DNA of 64,000 bases from Trebonia kvetii (GTDB taxonomy: Bacteria > Actinomycetota > Actinomycetes > Streptosporangiales > Streptosporangiaceae). A program made the position numbers and the translations under genes. A model generated the notes under the pieces. That model was given only the letters and a program-made list of their open reading frames with translations. It did no database searches and was not told the DNA's origin. Below are positions 25,961-34,800 of the stretch, one piece after another. Location of the stretch: positions 1 through 64,000 of the forward strand of contig NZ_RPFW01000013.1 in the NCBI RefSeq assembly GCF_007827045.1, in the 5' to 3' direction. Within the stretch, counting starts at the first letter, position 1; each line of letters opens with the position of its first letter.

Positions 25961-26540
25961 TGTTTCGCGCATGAGCCCTGTCTCCATGAGCCCAGGCGGC
26001 CGCGCGCGGTCGCTGCACTCAGCCGCCATCCGCGAATCTATCTCGGCATAGCAGGAAAGGCCAAGGCCAGGGTTAGCAATCGGTTGCGCATGACGTAATT
26101 GCACATTCTTGCGAGCCCGGGGAAGATGGTGACCAGTGGGGATATAGCGGGTCAGCCAGCCCGCGTGGCCTGGGTCTCGGGCCGACAACATATTCGAATT
26201 GACTGGCCGTCGGCCCGTCACTCGCGATCGTCTTAACGTCAAAACGCATTCCGCCTACGTAACGGCACATTCTCGCCTTAGGTAATTGTGCCGGCTCATT
26301 CTTTCCGCACGGCAAAATGTCGTGTTTTGCCCCGATTGAAGCGAGGGCTATCTGCGCTAAGTAATCGATCGGTTCCGCTTCCTTATCGATGCCTCGCAGA
26401 GTAATGTGAAAATGACGCACATGACAATCCGAACCTGTGCTTCACAGATTCGGAATCAGAGACCGGACAAGAGGGGGCCCGTCGGTCTGGCCGACGGGGG
26501 CTCTGAACGGCGTGACGGTGGCTAGGCCGGAGGCACCGAT
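25961..26540. other. AT-richer intergenic stretch with related short repeats
   Basis: No convincing gene. A minus-strand frame at 26073-26420 lacks a ribosome site and family motifs. It carries two related 27-29-base segments (26085-26113 and 26251-26277) sharing ACGTAA-N4-ACATTCT and a GCG/CGCC end. A third related piece lies in opposite orientation near 25894. Confidence 0.45.
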
Positions 26541-27350
26541 ATGGATGACGGGTTGCGGATGGTGCAAATGCGTGCCTGCGGTGCGTGGGTTCTCCCGGGG
26601 GATCCGACTTGCGCGGGCATCGCGCGCCGTTTGTTCCGGCGGGTAGCGGGCGAACTAGCCCTCGACAGGGACACCGTTGACGACGGGGTGACGATGGTCA
26701 GCGAGCTGGCCGCCAATACCCTGCACGCCAGCAAGCGCCATCCGCATGGCGCCAATCCCGAGGTGTGGCTTTACCTGCGCGGCACCGGAATGCGGGTGGA
26801 ACTGGTCTGCAAGGTATTCGACACTCTTCCCAGCTGGGCGCATGGCAACGTGCCCGGCCGCTCCGTCCGCCGGGCCCCGGCCGACGCGATGAGCGGCCGC
26901 GGCCTCGAGGTCGTGCACGAACTGTCCGGCGGCCACTGGGGCCACCACCTGACCAGGTCCCGGCTGTCCGGTTCCGGCGCGCCCGGCAAGGCGGTTTGGT
27001 TCTCGCTGCCCGCACCGCTGGCCGGCGGGAGTGCCGGCCGGATGCGCCCGGTCACGGCCGGCGACGCGATGACGGAACTCGAGCATGACCTGAGCAGCCG
27101 CGGGTTCGGCGGCAAGCTGGTGCGGGCCGACGACGTGGGCGCCGACATGGCGGTGCTGTCGATCGCGAGCGGCCTGACGGTCTGGTGCAGGTCCGCCGGC
27201 GCGTGGCTGCGCGCACCGGGCGTCTCGCAGCAGCAGTGGAGCTACAGCGACCTGGTCGAGGTGGGTGAGCAGGCCGTCCAGGCGCACGAGTCGATCGTCG
27301 CCTCCGCGGATCCCTTTCTCCTGGCCGGCGCGACAAGCACCGGAGCCTAA
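26541..27350 (+). CDS. RsbW-like ATP-binding protein (HATPase_c_2)
   Basis: A 269-residue protein. The first 160 residues carry the anti-sigma/serine-kinase ATPase fold: an N-box-like VSELAANTLHAS (normally ELVTNAVRH), a G1-like VFDTLPSWAHGN, and GRGLEVVHELSGGHWG. The C-terminal 110 residues are extra and unplaced. In actinomycetes such proteins sit beside XRE/DUF397 genes and may phosphorylate or sequester regulators. ATG start; monocistronic, convergent with the nucleoside hydrolase. Confidence 0.8.
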   Translation: MDDGLRMVQMRACGAWVLPGDPTCAGIARRLFRRVAGELALDRDTVDDGVTMVSELAANTLHASKRHPHGANPEVWLYLRGTGMRVELVCKVFDTLPSWAHGNVPGRSVRRAPADAMSGRGLEVVHELSGGHWGHHLTRSRLSGSGAPGKAVWFSLPAPLAGGSAGRMRPVTAGDAMTELEHDLSSRGFGGKLVRADDVGADMAVLSIASGLTVWCRSAGAWLRAPGVSQQQWSYSDLVEVGEQAVQAHESIVASADPFLLAGATSTGA

Positions 27351-27359
27351 CGACCCCGG

Positions 27360-28289
27360 TTAGGACTGCGCGACAGGAAGACTGCCGTACGCGCTGAGCA
27401 CGGTGCGCCAGAAACGTTCCGCGTTGATCGCGGTGGCCACCCGCGCGTTGTGCGCGGCCGACGCCGAGAAGTCGGTTACCGTCATCCCCGACGTGAGCGC
27501 GCCGTGCGTCTCCACCGCGACCTGGGCGGGCGTGTACTCGAACACCGACGGGTCCGCGATGGAGACGATCGCGCACACGTCGTGCACCGGCGGCTCGCCC
27601 GTTTCGTCGTCCGCGTCCCGGTACTGCGCGAGCGCGGGCAGCAGCAGCGTGGACCCGAGCGACCCGAGCGAGCTCATCCGCTCCTGGATGGCGGCGGTGG
27701 CCCGGGCGAGCAGCGTGACATCGAGCCCGATCATCCGCACCGACCATCCCGCGCCGAAGACGACGGCCGCCGCCTCGGGGTCGGCCCAGATGTTGAACTC
27801 GGCGGCGGGGGTGACGTTGCCGCGCGAGGCGGAACCGCCCATGATCACGAAGTCCCGCACCCAGCTCGCCAGCCGCGGCTCGCGGCGCAGCGCCAGCCCG
27901 ATGTTGGTCAGCGGCCCGGTCGCGACCAGCGTGATCTCGCCTCGCGCGGCGGCGACGGTGTCGATGATGAAGTCGATGGCGTGCCCGCTTTCCGCGGACC
28001 GCCGCGGCGCGGGCAGCGCCGCGCCGCCGAGCCCCGACTCGCCGTGCACGTGGTCCGCGTGCAGCGCCGGGCGCAGCAGCGGCGCCGCGCACCCTGGTGT
28101 CACCGGCACGTCGGGCAGGCCCGCGAACGCCGCCACGGCGAGCGCGTTCGCCGTGGTCTTGGCCAGCGGCACGTTGCCCGCCACGGTGGTGATGCCGGCC
28201 AGCTCGATCTCGGGTGAGCCGGCCGCGAAGGAGATCGCGAGCGCGTCGTCGATGCCGGGGTCGCAGTCGAGGATGATGGGGATGCTCAT
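27360..28289 (-). CDS. Inosine/uridine-preferring nucleoside hydrolase
   Basis: A 309-residue protein with the calcium-binding signature ILDCDPGIDDALA at residues 6-18 (aspartates 8, 10, 14, 15). Other family parts are TTVAGNVPLAKTTANAL, ATGPLTNIGLAL, IMGGSA and the last metal ligand region VHDVCAI. It cleaves the N-glycosidic bond of ribonucleosides in salvage. The open frame extends to 28490, but the start at 28289 places the signature at the N-terminus as in the family. Divergent from glyA. Confidence 0.92.
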   Translation of the reverse strand: MSIPIILDCDPGIDDALAISFAAGSPEIELAGITTVAGNVPLAKTTANALAVAAFAGLPDVPVTPGCAAPLLRPALHADHVHGESGLGGAALPAPRRSAESGHAIDFIIDTVAAARGEITLVATGPLTNIGLALRREPRLASWVRDFVIMGGSASRGNVTPAAEFNIWADPEAAAVVFGAGWSVRMIGLDVTLLARATAAIQERMSSLGSLGSTLLLPALAQYRDADDETGEPPVHDVCAIVSIADPSVFEYTPAQVAVETHGALTSGMTVTDFSASAAHNARVATAINAERFWRTVLSAYGSLPVAQS

Positions 28290-28401
28290 GCTGCTGAGCC
28301 AATCACACCAGCCGCACCCGCCGGTTCGTTCGCCGGGGGAAAACCGCTTCCCGCCGTCCGCGAGCAGGTTGATAGCCTCTTGCACGAGGAGGTCCACCCT
28401 G

Positions 28402-29667
28402 ATGCACCAGCCGCCAATCCCGCACATCGACGCGGAAGACCCGGAGATCGCGGGCCTGATCCACGACGAGGCCCGCCGCCAGCACGACAAGTTCCGGATG
28501 ATCCCGTCGGAGAACTATGTATCGCTCGCTGTCCTTGAGGCAGTCGGGACGGTGCTGACGAACAAGTACTCCGAGGGCTACCCGGGCCGGCGCTACTACG
28601 AGGGTCAGCAGCTCATCGACCCGCTCGAGACGATCGCCATCGAACGCGCCAAGTCGCTGTTCGGCGCGGAGCACGCGAACGTGCAGCCGTATTCGGGCTC
28701 GCCCGCCAACCTGGCCGTCTACCTGGCCTTCGCCAAGCCAGGTGACACGGTCATGGGCCTCTCGCTGCCCATGGGCGGCCACCTGACCCACGGCGCGGCC
28801 CCGACGATCGGCGGCAAGTGGCTGCGCCCCGTGCAGTATGGCGTGCGCCGCGACACCGGCCGCATCGACCTGGACGAGGTCCGCGACATCGCGCTCCGCG
28901 AGCGCCCCAAGATCATCTTCTGCGGCGGCACCGCGCTGCCCCGCACCGTGGACTTCCCCGGTTTCGCCGCGATCGCCAAGGAGGTCGGCGCCGTCCTGGC
29001 CGCGGACATCGCGCACATCGCCGGCCTGATTGCCGGCGGCGCGCACCCGTCCCCTGTCGGCCACGCCCCGGTGATCACCACGACCACCCACAAGACGCTG
29101 CGCGGCCCGCGCGGCGCGATGATCATGACCGACGCCGAGCACGCGTCAGCGATCGACAAGGCCGTCTTCCCCGGTCTGCAGGGCGGTCCGCACAACCACA
29201 CCACGGCCGGCATCGCCGTCGCGCTGCGCGAGGCGGCACAGCCGTCGTTCCGCGACTACGCCGCCCAGGTGGTCAAGAACGCCATCGCCCTGGCAGCCGC
29301 GCTCCAGGAGCGCGGCTACGACCTGGTTTCCGGCGGCACCGACAACCACCTGCTGCTCGTAGACCTCGCCTCCAAGGGCATCGCTGGCAAGCCAGCCGCC
29401 AAGGCACTCGACCGGGCCGGCATGGAGCTCAACTTCAACACCGTCCCGTACGACCAGCGCAAGCCCTTCGACCCCTCAGGCATCCGCCTCGGCACCCCCG
29501 CGCTCACCACCCGCGGCCTAACCGAGGTGCACATGCCCCAGCTGGCCGCCTGGATGGACGAGGCCATCACCGCCGCCGCCAAGGACGACGAGGCCCCACT
29601 CGACCGCATAGCCGCCGAGATCCGCGACCTCCTCTCCGCCTACCCCATCCCCGGCTGGTCCGACTAG
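28402..29667 (+). CDS. glyA: Serine hydroxymethyltransferase
   Basis: A 421-residue PLP enzyme converting serine and tetrahydrofolate to glycine and 5,10-methylene-THF. Landmarks are IPSENYVSLAVLEA, the NKYSEGYPGRRYY segment, VQPYSGSPANLAVY, the cofactor aspartate in ADIAHIAGLI, the PLP lysine in TTTTHKTLRGPRG, and the C-terminal GIRLGTPALTTRG. Length and motifs are normal. ATG chosen with GAGGAGG nine bases upstream. No glycine riboswitch was seen in the 112-base gap to the divergent nucleoside hydrolase. It may be a second glyA paralogue; the rest of the genome is needed to tell. Confidence 0.96.
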   Translation: MHQPPIPHIDAEDPEIAGLIHDEARRQHDKFRMIPSENYVSLAVLEAVGTVLTNKYSEGYPGRRYYEGQQLIDPLETIAIERAKSLFGAEHANVQPYSGSPANLAVYLAFAKPGDTVMGLSLPMGGHLTHGAAPTIGGKWLRPVQYGVRRDTGRIDLDEVRDIALRERPKIIFCGGTALPRTVDFPGFAAIAKEVGAVLAADIAHIAGLIAGGAHPSPVGHAPVITTTTHKTLRGPRGAMIMTDAEHASAIDKAVFPGLQGGPHNHTTAGIAVALREAAQPSFRDYAAQVVKNAIALAAALQERGYDLVSGGTDNHLLLVDLASKGIAGKPAAKALDRAGMELNFNTVPYDQRKPFDPSGIRLGTPALTTRGLTEVHMPQLAAWMDEAITAAAKDDEAPLDRIAAEIRDLLSAYPIPGWSD

Positions 29668-30040
29668 CTGCAGGGGGTTGCGGGGCGGTGAGGTTCTCCG
29701 CGCGCAGTCGGCCGCCGATGAACCCGATCGTCGTCCGACTGCGCGCGTCCGAACCCCATCCGCCCCGCACCAGCCAATCCACGGCCACCCCGCCCCAAAC
29801 GCCGCCCCGCCCTTTGCCCGAAGGCCGCCGAGTTCCGGCATATCAGTCATAAGCCGCATACAAGACGCATGATCACGGAACATCGGATCCTGACGGAAGA
29901 AAACTCCCCGATTTCGGTAGAAAAGTTCCGTGATAATCAAATGTTCCGTGATCATGTTCGAATTAAAGTGGCATAGAGGGTTCCGTGGCGAACACGTGAT
30001 CACAGTGACGCTGCTGACCCCGATGGCTCCGGCCGGGCGG
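29668..30040. other. Intergenic region with long-arm inverted repeat
   Basis: No gene. The second half (29860-30000) is markedly less GC-rich and contains the inverted repeat listed separately. The first half holds only short low-confidence frames. Confidence 0.5.
29869..29955. repeat. Perfect 15-base inverted repeat with third partial copy
   Basis: ATGATCACGGAACAT (29869-29883) and its exact reverse complement ATGTTCCGTGATCAT (29941-29955) flank 57 bases. A further TTCCGTGAT copy lies at 29926-29934. It could be a regulator site, or the ends of a very small mobile or repetitive element. Confidence 0.75.
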
Positions 30041-31261
30041 TCAGAAAAGCTCCATCAGCCACGCCGGGAAGCCGTGTAACCCCGTCGCCAGCGCCCGGTA
30101 CGGCCGGAAGAAGTCCCGTAGCTCCTGCGCGTACAGCTCTGGTTCCTCGAACGGCGCGAAGTGACCGCCGCGCGGCATCTCCGTCACCCGCACCACGTTC
30201 GCCACCCGTTCCAGCCAAGCGCGCGGCGGCTGGCCGATGTCGCCGGGGAACAGCGCGAACCCCGACGGCACCTCGACCCGCCTGGCCAGCTGTGACGGCG
30301 GGATCACGGCATTCGCGTGATACATCCGCATCGAGGACCCGATGGTCCCGGTGAGCCAGTAGATCGTGACGTTCGTGAGGATCTCATCCCTAGTGAAAGA
30401 ACGCTCCACGTCGCCGCCGCAGTCGCTCCACGCCCGCAGCTTCTCCACGATCCAGGCGGCAAGCCCGGCCGGCGAGTCAGTGAGCCCGAACGCGGCGGTC
30501 TGCGGCTTCGTCCGGTGCATCGCGGAGTAGCTGCCCTCCGCCGCGCTCCATGACGCCATGCTCGAGAGCCAAGCCCGCTCCTGCGGACTCAGCGAGGCCG
30601 GGTCGCCGGCGAAGAACGGCACACCCGCGTCGGTGCGGTGGACGGCCACTACTCGGTCGGGGTAGTCGAGCCCCAGGTAGCGGCTCACGTGGCTGCCGAT
30701 GTCGCCGCCCGCTGCGCCGAACCGCCGGTAGCCGAGCACGCTCATGAGCGAGGCCCACAGGCCGGCCGCCGCGACGGAGTCGAGCGGCGCGCCAGCAGGC
30801 CTGCCTGAGTACCCGTAGCCAGGCATGTCCGGCACGACCACGTCGAACGCGTCGGCGGGGTCGCCGCCATGCGCGGCCGGGTCGGTGAGCAGCGGGATGA
30901 CCTTCGCGTACCGCCAGAACGAGTCGGGCCAGCCGTGGCTGAGCACAAGCGGCAGCACCGGGTCGGGCGGAGCGGCCGCCCGGACGTGCGCGAAATGGAT
31001 CAGCGAGTCGCCCAGCCGGACACGGAAGCGCGGGAACCGGAAGAGCGCCTCCTCCTGCGCCTGCCAGTCGAAATCGTCCGCCCAGTAGGCGACGAGCTCG
31101 CGGAGGTAGCCGAGGTCTGTCCCGAGCGACCACCCGGCGTCCCGCGGCGCGTCCGGCAAGCGCGTCCCGCGCAGCCGGGCGCGGAGATCGTCAAGGTCCG
31201 CGGGCGCGGCCCGCTCGGTGAACGGTTCTGGGCGTGGCGAGACGTCCGGCATGATCCGCAT
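30041..31261 (-). CDS. Epoxide hydrolase (EHN N-terminal domain family)
   Basis: A 406-residue alpha/beta hydrolase with the N-terminal EHN segment (FTERAAPADLDDLRARLRGTRLPD). The oxyanion motif is SHGWPDS, the nucleophile elbow GGDIGSHV carries the catalytic aspartate, a lid domain follows, and the C-terminal histidine lies in PRGGHFAPFEEPE. It hydrolyses epoxides to diols in the cytoplasm, usually in detoxification. Starts at 31261, or at an ATG nine bases later. Monocistronic and divergent from the DUF6504-dnaE2 unit. Confidence 0.92.
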   Translation of the reverse strand: MRIMPDVSPRPEPFTERAAPADLDDLRARLRGTRLPDAPRDAGWSLGTDLGYLRELVAYWADDFDWQAQEEALFRFPRFRVRLGDSLIHFAHVRAAAPPDPVLPLVLSHGWPDSFWRYAKVIPLLTDPAAHGGDPADAFDVVVPDMPGYGYSGRPAGAPLDSVAAAGLWASLMSVLGYRRFGAAGGDIGSHVSRYLGLDYPDRVVAVHRTDAGVPFFAGDPASLSPQERAWLSSMASWSAAEGSYSAMHRTKPQTAAFGLTDSPAGLAAWIVEKLRAWSDCGGDVERSFTRDEILTNVTIYWLTGTIGSSMRMYHANAVIPPSQLARRVEVPSGFALFPGDIGQPPRAWLERVANVVRVTEMPRGGHFAPFEEPELYAQELRDFFRPYRALATGLHGFPAWLMELF

Positions 31262-31543
31262 CCTAACCCGAAGCGGACGCGTGAAGCAGCGATGACAACG
31301 CGAGACAGTGCCCGATATGTCCCAGATTCAACCCATACAGTCGGCGATTACTGTGCGTCAAAGTTGCCAGCGTTACCGGTGATATTTGACTGTCTGTTCG
31401 AGTGAACTTATATTCGATCACATTGTTGGGTTCGCCGGGTCGGGCGAATACATGGTTACGCCCGTCTTCCCCCGGGCGGCCGGCCCCGCGCGAGTCACGC
31501 CACGCGGTGCCGGTGGCGTTACGTGCGGAAGTGCAGGACGGCT
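31262..31543 (+). other. Upstream region of DUF6504-dnaE2
   Basis: Contains an AT-rich promoter-like patch (31385-31425) with a LexA-box-like site. No gene. Confidence 0.45.
31402..31417 (+). promoter_or_regulatory. Possible degenerate LexA (SOS) box
   Basis: GTGAACTTATATTCGA fits the actinobacterial consensus TCGAAC-N4-GTTCGA at nine of twelve fixed positions, about 127 bases before the DUF6504 start. DnaE2 modules are SOS-controlled in several actinobacteria. The match is weak. Confidence 0.35.
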
Positions 31544-31825
31544 ATGGGCAGGGTGTACGGCGATCCGGTCGAGGTCCACACGAGGCAGGACGGGAGGCCA
31601 GTCCGGTTCGCCTGGCGCGGACGGCTCTATGCCGTGCGCGCGGTCCAGGAGCACTGGATAGTCAACCGTGCCTGGTGGCGAGAGTCCGTCCCGGTCCCCG
31701 CGCACCCGGAGCTTGAGTTCTGGCGGGTGGAGGCGTCGCCAGGCCAGGACCAGCCGACTGGGATCTATGAGCTCCGCAGGGACATCGCCGCGGGCACCTG
31801 GACGCTGCGCAGGATCGACGACTGA
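31544..31825 (+). CDS. DUF6504 protein, DnaE2 companion
   Basis: A 93-residue protein of the DUF6504 family. The start GRVYGDPVEVHTRQDG is followed by the tryptophan-rich WRGRLYAVRAVQEHW, AWWRESV and ELEFWRVEAS, and ends GTWTLRRIDD. These proteins are found next to ImuB and DnaE2 in actinobacteria and are presumed mutasome accessories; no activity is known. ATG 31544 preferred over GTG 31523 because family members begin MGRxYGDP. Its stop codon TGA shares a base with the ATG of dnaE2. Confidence 0.88.
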   Translation: MGRVYGDPVEVHTRQDGRPVRFAWRGRLYAVRAVQEHWIVNRAWWRESVPVPAHPELEFWRVEASPGQDQPTGIYELRRDIAAGTWTLRRIDD

Positions 31826-34800
31826 TGCCGGCGCCACCCGGAGCACCCGGAACACCCAGAGCACCCGGAGCACCCGGAGCCCGCACGGAGTTCACCCACC
31901 TGCACGTCGCGTCGTCGTTCTCGCTGCGCTACGGCACGGCGACCCCGCGCGCGCTTGCCGCCAGGGCGGCGGACCTCGGCATGCCGGCCCTCGCGCTTAC
32001 CGACCGCGACGGCCTCTACGGCGCGTTCAAGCACGTCCAAGCCTGCGCCGACGTCGGCATCAAGGCACTGCTCGGCGCCGACCTCGCGTTGGTGCCCGCC
32101 AAAACGACCACGCCGGAGCGCAGAAGCCGCCAGCAAGCCCAGCAAGCCCAGCAAGCCCAGCCACGCCAGCAAGGCAAGCGAAGCCAGCAAGGCCCGCCCG
32201 GCCGGGTGACGCTGCTCGCGGCCGGCCAGGCAGGCTGGGCCTCGCTGTGCCGCCTCGTCTCCGCCGCCCATGCCTGGACGGCGGCGGAGGCGGATCGCGA
32301 GCTCCGCGCGGCCGACGATGACGTCCCCGCGGTCACCAAGGAACTGATCGCGGAGTACGCCGACGGCCTTGTCGTGCTGCTCGGCCCGTCGAGCGACGTC
32401 GGCCAGGCGGTCGCCGCCCGCCGTCAGGACCTGGCAAGGCAGCGACTCGACCGCTGGCGCCACCTCGGCGTCACCCCCGTCGTGGAGATCGTCGATCACC
32501 TGGACCACAAGTCCACGTTCCGTGCCGCCAGGATGGCCGAACTCGCCCGCGACAGCAGAACAAAAGCCGTGCTCACCAACGCGGTCCGCTACCTGGACCC
32601 GGTGGACAGCCTGGCCGCCCAGGTGCTCGACGCGGCGCGGCACCTGGTACCGCTCGGCTCGCCGAGGCTGGTCCCGCACAACGGCCGCGCCTACCTCGCC
32701 GGCCCGGACGACATGACCGTCATCGCCAGCCGCGTCGCCGGCGCGATGACCGGTCCGGGCACCGCGAGCGCCGCCACGCTGCTGCTCGGCGAGACCGCGG
32801 AACTGGCCGACCGCTGCGTGCTCGACCCGGCCCGTGACCTCGGGGTCGGCGCCCACCACCTGCCGGAAATCATGGGCAGCGCGCACGATCAGTACCAGGA
32901 ACTGCGCGACCGGTGCGAGTACGCGATCCTGCACGGCCAGTACCGCACGGCGAGGCCCGACGGCCGCCCGCGCGGCATCAGCAGGATCCGGGCGGCGCAT
33001 AACGCCCGTGAAAGGCTCGAGCATGAGCTCGACATCATTGCCAAGACAGGCATGGCCGGCTACTTCCTTACCGTGGCCGACGTGGCGGACCGGATCAGGC
33101 AGGCCGGCATCCGCTGCGCGATCAGGGGCTCGGGTGCGGGCAGCTTCGTCAACCACCTGCTCGGCATCAGCGCGATCGACCCGCTCGAGCACGACCTGCT
33201 GATGGAGCGCTTCCTGTCACCGATCAGGAGCACGCTGCCCGACATCGACCTGGACGTGGAGTCGGCCCGCCGCCTCGACGCGTACCGCATCATCTTCGAC
33301 CGCTACGGGAAGGAGCGCACCGCCTGCGTCAGCATGATGGAGACCTACCGGGCGCGCAGCGCGATCAGGGACGTGGCCGCCGCGATGTCGCTGCCGCCCG
33401 ACGAGATCGGCGCGATCGCCAAGTCCTTCCCGCACATCCGCGCCAAGCACATTTCTGCGGCCCTGACCGAGCTGCCGGAACTCCGGAGGTCAAGGCTCAA
33501 CCAAGATCAGCTAGCAACGATTTTCAAGCTGGCCGAACAGCTCGACGGCCTGCCGCGGCACGTCGCCATGCACCCGTGCGGCGTGCTGCTTTCCGACCGG
33601 TCACTGCTGAACCGCACCGCCGTCCAGGAAAGCGCCGAAGGCTTCCCGCTCAGCCAGCTCGACAAGGACGACGCGGAGATCGCCGGGGTGATCAAGCTCG
33701 ACGTGCTCGGCGTCCGCATGCAGTCCGCGATGGCGCACACGCTCACCGAGATCCGCCGCACCACCGAAGAAAGGGTCGACATCGACGCGATCGCCCGCGA
33801 CGACAAGCCCACCTACGCGATGATCCAGCGGTCGGACACGATCGGCTGCTTCCAGATCGAGTCACCAGGCCAGCGCGAGCTGGTGAAGAAGCTGGCGCCG
33901 CGCGACGTCGGTGACCTGATCGTCGACATCTCGCTGTTCCGGCCAGGCCCGGTCAACTCCGACATGATCGGCCCGTTCCTGCGCACCAGGCACGGCCTCG
34001 CCGAGCCCCGCTACCCGCACGAGAAGCTGGAGAAGGCGCTGCGGGAGACCGGGGGAGTGGTGGTCTTCCACGAGCAGGTGCTGCGGATCATCGACGTGAT
34101 GACCGACTGCGGCCTGGCCGAAGCGGACCTGGTCCGCCGCCACCTGTCCACCGAGGGCGGCCCGGACCGCACCGCACCGTGGTTCCGCGCGCAGTCCCTG
34201 GCACGGGGCTTCGACCCGGTGACGGTGGAGCGCGTCTGGCAGGTGGTCGCGGCGTTCGGCGGCTTCGGTTTCTGCAAGGCGCACGCCGCCGCGTTCGCGA
34301 TCCCCGTCTACCAGTCGGCGTGGCTCAAGCACCACTATCCGGCCGCCTTCTTCGCGGGCGTGCTCACCCACGACCCAGGCATGTACCCCAAGCGCGTCAT
34401 CATCGCCGACGCCCGCCTGTCCGGCGTCCATGTCCTCCCGGTAGACGTCAACTTCTCCGCCGCCGACTGGACAGTTGCCTCCCGGGGGGACACAGTGCCC
34501 CCCGGGGGGACCCCAGGCTCCGATGGCCTGTACCCCCCGAAAGGCGAAGAACCAAACCCGTCATCCCGAACGGGTTCAGTCAACTCCATCTCCCGCCCGC
34601 AATCTCCGCCGAGCCCGCCGGCCCGCCGCAGGCTAGAGACCTCCGGCCCCCTCCAGGCACTCCGCGGTTACCTCCCGGGCGGACACAGTGCCACTGAGGG
34701 CAATCCGCCAGGTAAGCCGCAGCAGGAGGAAGCCGCCTCTCCCCAGGCGATCCGCTGCTCTCTTCGCGAGATCAAGGGCATCAGCGACGCCGAGATCGCC

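Noticed and set aside
26073..26420. 115-codon minus-strand frame in the AT-rich gap
   Set aside because: No ribosome site, no family motifs, and it contains the repeated ACGTAA segments; treated as intergenic.
27346..27364. Terminator between the ATPase and nucleoside hydrolase genes
   Set aside because: CCTAAC/GGTTAGG arms are short and partly inside coding ends; too weak to list.
28290..28401. Glycine riboswitch ahead of glyA
   Set aside because: The 112-base gap shows no tandem aptamer-like structure or conserved riboswitch core.
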